A DNA stretch of 64,000 nucleotides from Paenibacillus sp. FSL H7-0357. Its GTDB lineage: Bacteria > Bacillota > Bacilli > Paenibacillales > Paenibacillaceae. The notes beneath the pieces were generated by a model, which worked only from the letters and a program-made list of their open reading frames with translations, did no database searches and was not told the DNA's origin. The stretch's first letter is position 1, and each line of letters opens with the position of its first letter. Shown one piece after another: positions 26,794 through 33,722 of this stretch. Where the stretch lies: NCBI RefSeq assembly GCF_000758525.1, contig NZ_CP009241.1, forward strand, positions 3,162,001 to 3,226,000, given 5' to 3'. Both the position numbers and the translations under genes were made by a program.

Positions 26794-26825
26794 CGTTCAA
26801 CTAACGGAAACGTTAGTTCAATGAA
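26794..26825 (+). repeat. Cassette separator, best copy (4)
   Basis: AACTAACG-GAAA-CGTTAGTT (26799-26818) is a perfect 8-bp stem with a GAAA tetraloop, flanked by CGTTC on the left and CAATGAA on the right. It starts one base after the stop codon of the preceding gene. Confidence 0.7.
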
Positions 26826-26946
26826 AAAAACGACAGTTAGTTTAATGATTTCGCGAATACTTCAACTATGTAGAATATGCGAAGTTTGCAGATTAGCTGT
26901 TAGGCGAATCTTTTGAAAGCATATATTAAAACATGGGAGGAAAAAA

Positions 26947-27431
26947 TTGATTAAATTCATCTCATCAGTTTTATTTGTTAAAGATATAGCAGTTTCACGG
27001 ATGTTTTATGAAGAGATTTTAGACCAACAAGTAGAGATAGACTATGGTGTCAATATCGGATACCTTGGTGGCTTTTCAATATGGAGGAAGGACGTAGCAC
27101 ATCAAAACATATTTAGAGATAACAAGGCTGAAATCGAATTAATAGGTAGCGGGAAGCAGCAAATTGAACTGTATTTTGAAGTGGAATACATAGATGAGAT
27201 CTACAAAAAACTTAAAGATCATCAGATTGAATTCGTTCATGACATATTTGAACAACCTTGGGGACAAAGAGTAGTTAGAGTATATGACCAGATAAATATA
27301 TTATTGAATTAGGCGAACCGATGAATGTGGTAATCAAGAGATATTATGAGACTGGTATGACATTGGAAGAGGTAGCAGAGAGGTCTTTAACACCAATTAG
27401 TATTGTAAGAAGCGTAATTAATAACAAATAA
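26947..27431 (+). pseudogene. VOC/glyoxalase-family gene with a one-base frameshift
   Basis: The first frame from TTG 26947 (GGGAGG upstream) gives a clean VOC domain, FISSVLFVKDIAVSRMFYEE through PWGQRVVRVYDQ, then runs to a stop after 121 residues. Adding one C in the CC at 27288-27289 restores YDPDKYIIELGEPM, the expected end of a VOC domain including the metal-ligand Glu. It also restores a further 45 codons (VIKRYYETGMTLEEVAERSL) ending at 27431. So the ancestral protein was about 160 residues and has lost one base. The truncated product lacks the last strand and ligand and is probably inactive. Sequencing error is the alternative. Confidence 0.75.
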
Positions 27432-27433
27432 TT

Positions 27434-27517
27434 AGCACTAGCTCAAGCAGGTTAGAAGATTAAAACCTCCCTTTAGAAGCAAACCTAGATGTAATAGCTT
27501 CTAAGGGGAGGTTTTCT
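27434..27517 (+). repeat. Separator half plus hairpin leader, copy B
   Basis: CACTAGCTCAAGCA (27436-27449), then the hairpin arms at 27462-27480 and 27497-27515, close to 90 percent identical to copy A exactly 1800 bases upstream. The GGGGAGG in the second arm is the ribosome binding site of the recombinase remnant that starts at 27519, so the stem would hide it. Confidence 0.7.
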
Positions 27518-27518
27518 T

Positions 27519-27668
27519 ATGAAGTTAAGTGAGTTGTGGCATCTATATGAGGCTGATATTCCTAAGTTTTTAATCGAGGAAGATGTTATTCACCTTAAGA
27601 TCTCGTGTCACTTGTTAAGCGACAGGACTCGAGATATCTTTTTTATAACAGTTTTATACCAATCGTAA
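27519..27668 (+). pseudogene. Recombinase N-terminal remnant 1
   Basis: A 49-codon frame starting MKLSELWHLYEAD, the beginning of a Paenibacillus-type tyrosine recombinase as I remember it (normally continuing KRIxGFSxxTLKAY). After residue 13 the sequence is unrelated and the frame soon ends, so most of the gene is deleted. GGGGAGG of the preceding hairpin gives a proper ribosome binding site. A second remnant of the same gene begins at 28986. Confidence 0.5.
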
Positions 27669-27727
27669 AGTATTACTAGTAGTATACTATTGGATGTGTT
27701 TCCCATTATTGAAGGGAGTGGTGTGGT

Positions 27728-27801
27728 ATGAAGAATATCGTTGCTGTCGTGGTTGTTACGGAGGAAGTTCAATTATAATCACAGAGGAATTCCTCTGTGA
27801 T
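27728..27801 (+). other. 17-codon frame and perfect 24-bp palindrome
   Basis: A tiny frame (MKNIVAVVVVTEEVQL) with GAAGGGAG upstream ends at 27778, where a perfect palindrome begins: ATCACAGAGGAA (27778-27789) against TTCCTCTGTGAT (27790-27801). It could be an operator or a hairpin upstream of the GNAT gene. The peptide may be a leader or chance. Confidence 0.35.
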
Positions 27802-27824
27802 ATCAAAATTTTGGAGGGATTCAT

Positions 27825-28271
27825 GTGGTTATTGAATTAAAGCCGGTATCAATTGAGAACTGGTACGATTGTACCAAGTTAAATGTAAAGCAAGAACAAA
27901 CTAGTGTTTTTCCAGCTCCTGTTGTTTATTGGATTGCAGAATCTAAATTTCTTCATGATTTTGATTTGCGCGCAATATATTCAGAGGCGTTGCTAGTCGG
28001 ATTTATTGTCTTTTGTAAAACCCCCGACGAAGACGGTAACCATTGGATACCTGCACTCATGATTGATGAGAATCATCAAGGGAATGGTTTTGGCAAAAAA
28101 GCAATGAAAAAATTAATTGATCTTATGAGTCAAAATGGTTGTAATAGATTAATGATCGGGCACAGACCCGACAACTTGATTGCTGGGAACCTGTATGAAT
28201 CCTTGGGATTTCAGAGGGCTAGCGAAGAAATAATTGACGGTGAAATTATTCGTTTTCTACAACTTAATTAA
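27825..28271 (+). CDS. GNAT acetyltransferase, polyamine (BltD/PaiA)-like
   Basis: 148 residues from GTG 27825, with GGAGG eight bases upstream. The N-terminus (LKPVSIENWYDCTKLNVKQE, then YWIAESKF) matches the spermidine/spermine acetyltransferase branch. The acetyl-CoA loop is NHQGNGFGKKAMKKLI, and NLYESLGFQ closes the fold. Polyamine acetylation lowers toxicity of excess spermidine; the substrate is inferred from the N-terminal pattern. It is an intact member of the cassette-like island and is followed by a hairpin and a separator. AT-rich coding. Confidence 0.85.
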   Translation: MVIELKPVSIENWYDCTKLNVKQEQTSVFPAPVVYWIAESKFLHDFDLRAIYSEALLVGFIVFCKTPDEDGNHWIPALMIDENHQGNGFGKKAMKKLIDLMSQNGCNRLMIGHRPDNLIAGNLYESLGFQRASEEIIDGEIIRFLQLN

Positions 28272-28292
28272 AGGATCCCCTTAGTAAATAAA

Positions 28293-28355
28293 TATGGCTG
28301 TCAGTAAATTACTGGCAGCGGTCGTTCAACTAATAAGAAACGTTAGCTCAATAAA
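28293..28355 (+). repeat. Hairpin and cassette separator, copy 5
   Basis: GCTGTCAGT and ACTGGCAGC pair across a short loop at about 28295-28318. Then CGTTCAACTAATAAGAAACG and TTAGCTCAATAAA (28323-28355). The hairpin may end the GNAT transcript. Confidence 0.55.
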
Positions 28356-28414
28356 TGCCATGAGTATATTAGAAATGGATTTAAGAGCGGTATGTGATGT
28401 GTGGAGGATTTTTA

Positions 28415-28963
28415 ATGACGCAATTTTATCTCATTCGCCATGGTGAACCTCTATGGGACATAAATGAACATTACAAATTAAAGGGACATGGCCGGGACAT
28501 GGTTCCTCTTACGAATAAAGGGGTTAACCAAGTATATTTGACAGCAAAGGACGAACGTTTAAAAGAAGCTGAAATTGTTGTCTCTTCTCCTTACCCAAGA
28601 GCACTTCAAACGGCCGCTATTTTATCAAAGGAACTTGGTTTAGAAATAATGGTTGAATTCGATTTAAGGGAATGGCAACCTGACTTAACATTTGAATATG
28701 ATTCATTGGAGAAGCTTAAAGAACTGGGGGATGATTATGATGCTAATCATGGAGTCTATCCTCCTGGGGTAACCAAGCTTTGGGAGTCTAAAGAACTACT
28801 GAAGAACCGCATGGAGAAGGTGATTAACAAATATCTCGAATTTCAAAAGGTGATAATTACTGGACACGGCATGGCTTTTCGTACCTTGGTAGGAGAGGTA
28901 GGCGAGATTCCACATGCTTCAATTATCGAGTATTATAAACAAAGCCATGTCACTTTACGCTAA
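28415..28963 (+). CDS. Histidine phosphatase family protein
   Basis: 182 residues from ATG 28415, with GGAGG seven bases upstream; an earlier ATG pair at 28394 lies before that site. Catalytic RHG in FYLIRHGEPLWD, SSPYPRALQTA and the second His in IITGHGMAF are intact. This branch is distinct from the RHF-type protein at 11611. The stop codon (CGC TAA CGG) falls inside a CTAACGGG separator, so the last residue is set by the boundary. Substrate unknown. Part of the cassette-like island. Confidence 0.82.
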   Translation: MTQFYLIRHGEPLWDINEHYKLKGHGRDMVPLTNKGVNQVYLTAKDERLKEAEIVVSSPYPRALQTAAILSKELGLEIMVEFDLREWQPDLTFEYDSLEKLKELGDDYDANHGVYPPGVTKLWESKELLKNRMEKVINKYLEFQKVIITGHGMAFRTLVGEVGEIPHASIIEYYKQSHVTLR

Positions 28964-28985
28964 CGGGAGACGATAGTTCAAGCAG
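28960..28985 (+). repeat. Cassette separator, copy 6
   Basis: CTAACGGGAGACGATAGTTC, then AAGCAG. It supplies the stop codon of the phosphatase and joins directly to recombinase remnant 2. Confidence 0.6.
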
Positions 28986-29080
28986 TAAAGGTAAGTGAGT
29001 TATGGCATCTGTATAAGGCTGATAAACGAATTCAAGGATGCTGGGCCATGAGAAAGCCTCAACCACGCAGATATACGCAC
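28986..29080 (+). pseudogene. Recombinase N-terminal remnant 2
   Basis: Reads VKVSELWHLYKADKRIQG, the same N-terminus as remnant 1 with five more recombinase-like residues, then unrelated sequence. The hairpin leader and ATG present at 27434-27521 are missing here: the separator is fused straight to the second codon region, so it cannot be translated normally. The end point is approximate. Confidence 0.5.
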
Positions 29081-29163
29081 AACACCGTGGCGAACGCAGG
29101 AGAGAAATGTACCAGTGATCCCTTTAGCACATTATAGCGGTAGATCCCTTTTAGAAATTTGCC

Positions 29164-29186
29164 GCTATTCAACTAAAGAGCAGTAT
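29164..29186 (+). repeat. Cassette separator, copy 7
   Basis: CTATTCAACTAAAGAGCAGT, nearly identical to 25721. Lies 19 bases before the next gene. Confidence 0.5.
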
Positions 29187-29204
29187 GTGAAGGGAGAATG
29201 ATTA

Positions 29205-29465
29205 ATGAAGGGGCGAGTTTATGTAGAGTATAGGCGTTTAGGATTTTTTGCTGTAGAGACCGAAGACAATGATTTCTCCATAATTGAGGTTGGGAGTGGA
29301 ATCCCTTCCTTAGGAGACGAATTGATTGGGGGGCTTAATTCACTTGGTGAAAAGCAACTATACAATGAGACAACTAAAGAAGAATTAGATGTATCTATTA
29401 AATCTATACAATTAACCCTAGCCGAAGCGAAGAGCTATATTAAAGATGCTGCAAGAGGGAAATAG
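29205..29465 (+). CDS. Hypothetical 86-residue protein
   Basis: ATG with GGGAG about nine bases upstream. The sequence GRVYVEYRRLGFFAVETEDNDFSIIEVG suggests a small beta-barrel; the second half is helical. No domain recognised beyond a vague similarity to small Bacillus proteins. It is the last unit of the cassette-like island, followed by a separator and a terminator. Function unknown; an immunity or antitoxin role would fit the context but has no direct support. Confidence 0.6.
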   Translation: MKGRVYVEYRRLGFFAVETEDNDFSIIEVGSGIPSLGDELIGGLNSLGEKQLYNETTKEELDVSIKSIQLTLAEAKSYIKDAARGK

Positions 29466-29473
29466 TTAGACGA

Positions 29474-29500
29474 TTTAACGGGATACGATAGCTTAATAAA
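29474..29500 (+). repeat. Cassette separator, copy 8
   Basis: TTTAACGGGATACGATAGCT, then TAATAAA, directly before the terminator that closes the island. Confidence 0.55.
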
Positions 29501-29551
29501 CCAGCGGGAGTTCAGGATTTTATTTTCCAGAACAAGACTTCCGCTGGTTTT
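29499..29551 (+). terminator. Terminator closing the island
   Basis: AACCAGCGGGAGT (29499-29511) pairs with ACTTCCGCTGGTT (29537-29549) with one mismatch, followed by T residues. Confidence 0.7.
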
Positions 29552-29598
29552 ATATGGGAGTCAGTCTAATACTTCGAACATGTATATGGAAAATATAT

Positions 29599-29640
29599 AG
29601 GAGGTCCGGCAAACCATTTCATTGGTTTACCGGACCTCCT
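29599..29640 (-). terminator. Terminator of the alpha-galactosidase operon
   Basis: 18-base arms at 29599-29616 and 29623-29640 (AGGAGGTCCGG / CCGGACCTCCT at the base) with one mismatch. Lies just past the stop of the minus-strand GH36 gene. Confidence 0.7.
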
Positions 29641-29661
29641 TATTGCAGATGCGGGTTGCTA

Positions 29662-31884
29662 CTAGTCTGCCTCCAAAATAAAAATGCGAGACAGAAAATC
29701 GCCTCTTGGCACCTTGGAATGGTAATCGCCAGATGTATGGTCATTTAAAACAATACCGATCTCCATCAATTCATCCCCAAAATAGCCGTGTTCGCCTAAA
29801 TGGGCGATGCGATATTTTTTATGAGGGTCCAGTCCGGCAAGCTTCAATCGCCGATAGCCGTCGTTTACCTTCGTAAGAATGCGGTAATAGCCGACGATCG
29901 CCCGGCTTCTGTCTCTGGATCGGACCATCCATGCTGTTTCATTACCCTGGAAGGGACTGGCCAGCCGATAAAACGTCCCCCGCGCCATGAGACCACGGTA
30001 CTTTTTCATAAAGGTGATTTGTTCCTGAACGGTTGCTTTTTCTTCATCAGACAGCAGGCTGATATCGAGCTCATAGCCAAAGGTGCCAAAATAGGCGACA
30101 CTGCCTCGGGTATTCAGGGAAACGCTGCGGGATGTCTGGTGATTGGGTACCGCGGAAACATGGGACCCCATGCTGCTGAGCGGGTATACCATGGAGGTGC
30201 CGTATTGTATTTTTAACCGTTCGACGGCGTCTGTATTATCGGAAATCCATCCCTGCGGCGAGTAATACAGCATCCCCGGATCAAATCGTCCACCTCCGCT
30301 GGCGCATGACTCGAATAAGACCTCAGGAAATTTACTGGTTAACCGTTCGTGCAATTCATATATCCCCAGGATGTATTGATGGTAAACCCTTCCTTGAAAA
30401 TCACATTCCCTTCCTTGGGAAAACACTTCTGACATAGAGCGGTTCATATCCCATTTCACATAGGAGATATCAGAGCCGGCTAACAGATGGCTGAGGGTCT
30501 GATCCAAGTAATCAATGACCTCGGCCTTCGTCAAGTCCAGGACATATTGATTTCGACCCGGACTCACCGTACGGTAGGGGACGGATAATAACCAGTCCGG
30601 GTGCTTCTCATAAAGTTTGCTTGCTTTGCTGATCATTTCCGGTTCAAACCAAAGGCCGAATTTCAGCCCCATTGCAGTAATCTTAGAGGCAAGGCCGGAG
30701 ATGCCGTTGGGCAGCTTGACCTTGTTGGGGTACCAGTCCCCGAGAGAGGTTGTGTCTGTATTACGTTCGCCAAACCAGCCGTCATCCAGAACAAACAATT
30801 CGATTCCAAGCCCGGTGGCCGCGCGGGCAAGTCCAAGTATTTTGTCCTCATCAAAATTCATGTAGGTGGCTTCCCAGTTATTGATTAGGATGGGGCGCTC
30901 TCTGTCCCTCCAGAAGCCTCGGACCAACCGTGTTTGATACAGCTCGTGGAACACTTGGCTCATCCTGTTCAAGCCTTTATCAGAATACACCAACACGGAC
31001 TCCGGCGTTTGAAAGCTATCTCCGGGTTCCAAAACCCAACTGAAGCCATGCGGATGTATGCCCATCATTATACGGGTTACATCATACGTATCTACTTCAG
31101 CCTGAGCCAAAAAATTGCCGCTGTACACTAAACTGAATCCGATTGCTTCGCCGAGAAACTCCGTAGTTTCCTTTCGCTTCAACCCGATGAAGGGGTTATA
31201 GTTGTGGCTGCTGTGCCCCCGCAGACTGTATATGCTTTGAATACCCTGGTGCAGAGGAACATTCTGAATATGCCGCTCCCTCCCCCAAGCACCGGTTAAG
31301 GTCAACATTTCATACTCCTTATCCGGAAGCTCCAGGCTGAAGCTCATAGCGGCTTCAAGGCGGATTTTCTCTGTGCCTGAATGGATTATTTTCATAGATC
31401 GGGTTAATACAGGTAACTGGTTGAAGAGAGTATATTGCAGTTCAACCTGACAGGAGAGAGTCTTGTCGATTAAACAAATACACACGGTATCGGCCTCATT
31501 GTCCTCTTCGACATACGTTGCGGGCAGGCCTTCAAGTGAAGGTTTGCCCGGGAGGATATGATGACTTAAATACTCAAAATGAGTGGTGCTGCTGCCATCC
31601 TGCTGGACCACATGAAGCCCGCAGCTTCTTAAATCGCCTGCACCATAAACCGAAACTTCCTGTTTGACCTGCTCCAGGGAAAACTTGGGATTTCCTTCAA
31701 AAACGCAGGGAGACATATCGCGAAACCCCCATTCCAGCAGGTGGGAGAAATCCTCCTGGTCCTGAATCCTTTTGCCGTAATACAAATGGCCAAGCTGCTG
31801 ATTCAGCATGACGCAAAAGATGTAACTGATATCATCATTGTACAAGTGAAATTGCTTGGTTTTTTCATGGTAGATCACAGGCAT
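29662..31884 (-). CDS. GH36 alpha-galactosidase
   Basis: 740 residues from the ATG at 31884, with AAAGGAG upstream; the frame is open to 31932. It has the length and layout of the tetrameric Firmicutes GH36 enzymes (AgaA of Geobacillus, about 730): N-terminal beta-sandwich, barrel and C-terminal sheet domain. The nucleophile Asp is at about 479 in YVKWDMNRSMSE and the acid/base Asp at about 549 in ISDNTDAVERL, next to ESCASGGGRFD. FVLDDGWFGERN is also typical. No signal peptide: it hydrolyses imported raffinose, melibiose or galacto-oligosaccharides. The transporter gene lies 57 bases upstream and is probably in the same transcript. Confidence 0.95.
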   Translation of the reverse strand: MPVIYHEKTKQFHLYNDDISYIFCVMLNQQLGHLYYGKRIQDQEDFSHLLEWGFRDMSPCVFEGNPKFSLEQVKQEVSVYGAGDLRSCGLHVVQQDGSSTTHFEYLSHHILPGKPSLEGLPATYVEEDNEADTVCICLIDKTLSCQVELQYTLFNQLPVLTRSMKIIHSGTEKIRLEAAMSFSLELPDKEYEMLTLTGAWGRERHIQNVPLHQGIQSIYSLRGHSSHNYNPFIGLKRKETTEFLGEAIGFSLVYSGNFLAQAEVDTYDVTRIMMGIHPHGFSWVLEPGDSFQTPESVLVYSDKGLNRMSQVFHELYQTRLVRGFWRDRERPILINNWEATYMNFDEDKILGLARAATGLGIELFVLDDGWFGERNTDTTSLGDWYPNKVKLPNGISGLASKITAMGLKFGLWFEPEMISKASKLYEKHPDWLLSVPYRTVSPGRNQYVLDLTKAEVIDYLDQTLSHLLAGSDISYVKWDMNRSMSEVFSQGRECDFQGRVYHQYILGIYELHERLTSKFPEVLFESCASGGGRFDPGMLYYSPQGWISDNTDAVERLKIQYGTSMVYPLSSMGSHVSAVPNHQTSRSVSLNTRGSVAYFGTFGYELDISLLSDEEKATVQEQITFMKKYRGLMARGTFYRLASPFQGNETAWMVRSRDRSRAIVGYYRILTKVNDGYRRLKLAGLDPHKKYRIAHLGEHGYFGDELMEIGIVLNDHTSGDYHSKVPRGDFLSRIFILEAD

Positions 31885-31941
31885 GGGGAAAACTCCTTTC
31901 AAAAAAGTGCTGACAATTGAAATTGTCAACACTGGGGTTTA

Positions 31942-33456
31942 TTAGTCCATATCTTTTTCGATATTTTTGGAAAAGAGGAAGATGAGCAGAGCCGTCATGA
32001 ACAGAAGTCCCGTCATAATAGGAAACAAGTTGACCTGCTCGTCAGCCGTTTGATAGAAGGTGAACAGAATCAAAGCTATTCCGTTGCCGATCGTGCCCGC
32101 CTGACCCCAAGCGGTTTGCATCTGCGTATCGTAAGCATCGGGCGACAATTTAGCTACAAGCGATGAACCGATGGGCCAAACCAGATTGTCGGAGAACGTA
32201 AGGAACAAATAGTAGAACACCATCCAAAGCAGGTTGTAGGGGGCCTGATCCTTAAACATAATGATCGGTATGGTCAGCAAGCCGAAGCCGCAAGCAGAGA
32301 ACAATATACCTAATCCGTATTTATAAGTGGTGCGAATATGGGTTGCGCGTGTTTTGGTCCACAGCCAGACAAAGACGGGGGACAAGGCCAAGCCGAAGAT
32401 GGTATAAATGGTTCCCACTGATCCTGGAGCAATTTCAATTCCAAAAATATGACGATTGATTTTCTGATCGATAAAAATCGCCACAGTGGAAGTCAGCATG
32501 GTTCCGCAAAGCGCCATCACAATCTGGGCTGAGAATAATTTGAGGAAGGGCTTCAACCGTCTTTTGTCCCGGGCGGTTAAATCTTTTTTCCTCATGAGAT
32601 TGGTCAAGAAAGCAATCGGAATAATAAAAGTGGCTGAAGTGATGATGTTTAATACTCCCTGGAAGGACATCACACCGTTAATGACTAAAACCACAATGGT
32701 GCCTATAAAGATAAGCATAATGATCAGGAAACGGGTCAATAATGTTTTGAACTTCCCTTCCTCAAGAGGTTTGATCGGCTTTTCGCCCAAGGGACCAAAA
32801 TATTTGTGTTGTGTAAAGAAAATCACCGCACCATACAGGAAGGCAGCCGCAGACGCGATCAAGAATCCCAGATGGAAATTTTTCATTCCGATTTGGCCGA
32901 CCAGAAGTGGAGCAACCAGACCGGCAATATTGTTGGCAATCGTGTGAATGGTAAAGGCGGCGTCCCGTCTTCCGCTGTCGGATTTGCGGTAGAGCTGGCC
33001 GGTCAAAGAAGCGTTGCTTGCCCCCATAATTGGAAGCGACATCAAAAACAATGCGATGAATGCAAATATTCTTCCTTGTGTTAGAGAAAAAGCCGGAATG
33101 GCCAAAACACCAAATGCCATCCCTTTCACTATGTTGCCAATAATCAAAGCTTTGCGCATGCCCAATACCCGGTCAGCCAGCCAGCTTCCCAAAATGCCAA
33201 ATATGGAGTTGCAGGCGCCCATTGCCGCAATCATAGATGCGGCCTGACCCTGTGTGAAGCCTAACCCTTTCATGTATGGACTGTAGAGATAAAAAATTAA
33301 AATCGCGTACAAGGCTCCCCAAGCAAATGAATTAAAAAAGTTCCCCGCTGCCAAAGCGCCTACACCTCTTGGGTGGCCCAAAAATTTCTTGTCGTCCAGT
33401 ACCTCCTCCAACGATTTATTTCTGGGATTCATGTTCGTATGGCTTTCATCGCTCAT
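31942..33456 (-). CDS. POT/PTR2-like transporter without ExxER motif
   Basis: 504 residues from the ATG at 33456 (GAAGGAAG upstream; the frame is open to 33519). Twelve to fourteen membrane helices with MFS/POT traits: AGNFFNSFAWGALYAILIFYLY in helix 1, the GSWLADRVLGMRKALIIGN loop and SDNLVWPIGSSLVAKLSP. Classical POT peptide symporters have ExxERFxYY in helix 1; here the aligned residues are NxxNSFAWG, so the proton-coupling Glu and Arg are missing. With an alpha-galactosidase directly downstream, the cargo is more likely a galactoside than a peptide (inference). A cre-like box lies 27 bases before the start. Confidence 0.75.
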   Translation of the reverse strand: MSDESHTNMNPRNKSLEEVLDDKKFLGHPRGVGALAAGNFFNSFAWGALYAILIFYLYSPYMKGLGFTQGQAASMIAAMGACNSIFGILGSWLADRVLGMRKALIIGNIVKGMAFGVLAIPAFSLTQGRIFAFIALFLMSLPIMGASNASLTGQLYRKSDSGRRDAAFTIHTIANNIAGLVAPLLVGQIGMKNFHLGFLIASAAAFLYGAVIFFTQHKYFGPLGEKPIKPLEEGKFKTLLTRFLIIMLIFIGTIVVLVINGVMSFQGVLNIITSATFIIPIAFLTNLMRKKDLTARDKRRLKPFLKLFSAQIVMALCGTMLTSTVAIFIDQKINRHIFGIEIAPGSVGTIYTIFGLALSPVFVWLWTKTRATHIRTTYKYGLGILFSACGFGLLTIPIIMFKDQAPYNLLWMVFYYLFLTFSDNLVWPIGSSLVAKLSPDAYDTQMQTAWGQAGTIGNGIALILFTFYQTADEQVNLFPIMTGLLFMTALLIFLFSKNIEKDMD

Positions 33457-33482
33457 GGTTCTTCCTTCTTTCTGCGTATTTC

Positions 33483-33496
33483 TGAGAACGCTTTCC
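33483..33496 (-). promoter_or_regulatory. cre-like box before the POT/GH36 operon
   Basis: TGAGAACGCTTTCC on the plus strand differs from TGWNANCGNTNWCA at one position. It lies between the start codon (33456) and an AT-rich -10-like stretch, so CcpA could block transcription. Confidence 0.55.
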
Positions 33497-33635
33497 CTTT
33501 TAAAATATAGCAGATTCATTTCTGTAAAACGGTAGCGGATAGTTGGGATAGGTGGACATTTATTACCTATCGCGGAGGTATCCGTTTCTCCCGCATAATC
33601 GATGACTTCGATGAACGCACCAAGGCCGTCTCTAC

Positions 33636-33679
33636 AAAAAAAGGATGCACCCGAGCTGTCGCTTGACGGGGCATCCTTT
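33636..33679 (-). terminator. Terminator of the 33.7 kb oxidoreductase
   Basis: AAAGGATGC (33640-33648) and GCATCCTTT (33671-33679). The A-run from 33636 gives a U-run on the minus strand. Confidence 0.75.
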
Positions 33680-33722
33680 GCATTTAAATAGCGGTACTAT
33701 TCATTCGGAAAGAATACAAATG

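Larger units (their letters stand above)
23545..29500 (+). other. Cassette-like accessory island with stem-loop separators
   Basis: Nine unrelated genes or gene remnants, all on the + strand, are each followed by or overlap a variant of a short stem-loop (see the repeat entries). Composition appears clearly AT-richer than the flanking glycoside hydrolase genes. Contents: immunity-like, amidase, small unknowns, VOC, recombinase remnant, GNAT, histidine phosphatase, small unknown. Several are broken. Outer limits are approximate: a faint motif AACGAGCAAATATAGTT starts at 23545 and the last clear copy ends at 29500. Confidence 0.5.

Noticed and set aside
23545..29500. Classical integron with attC sites
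   Set aside because: The separators lack the GTTRRRY/RYYYAAC pair and variable-length attC layout, and no IntI-type integrase is present.
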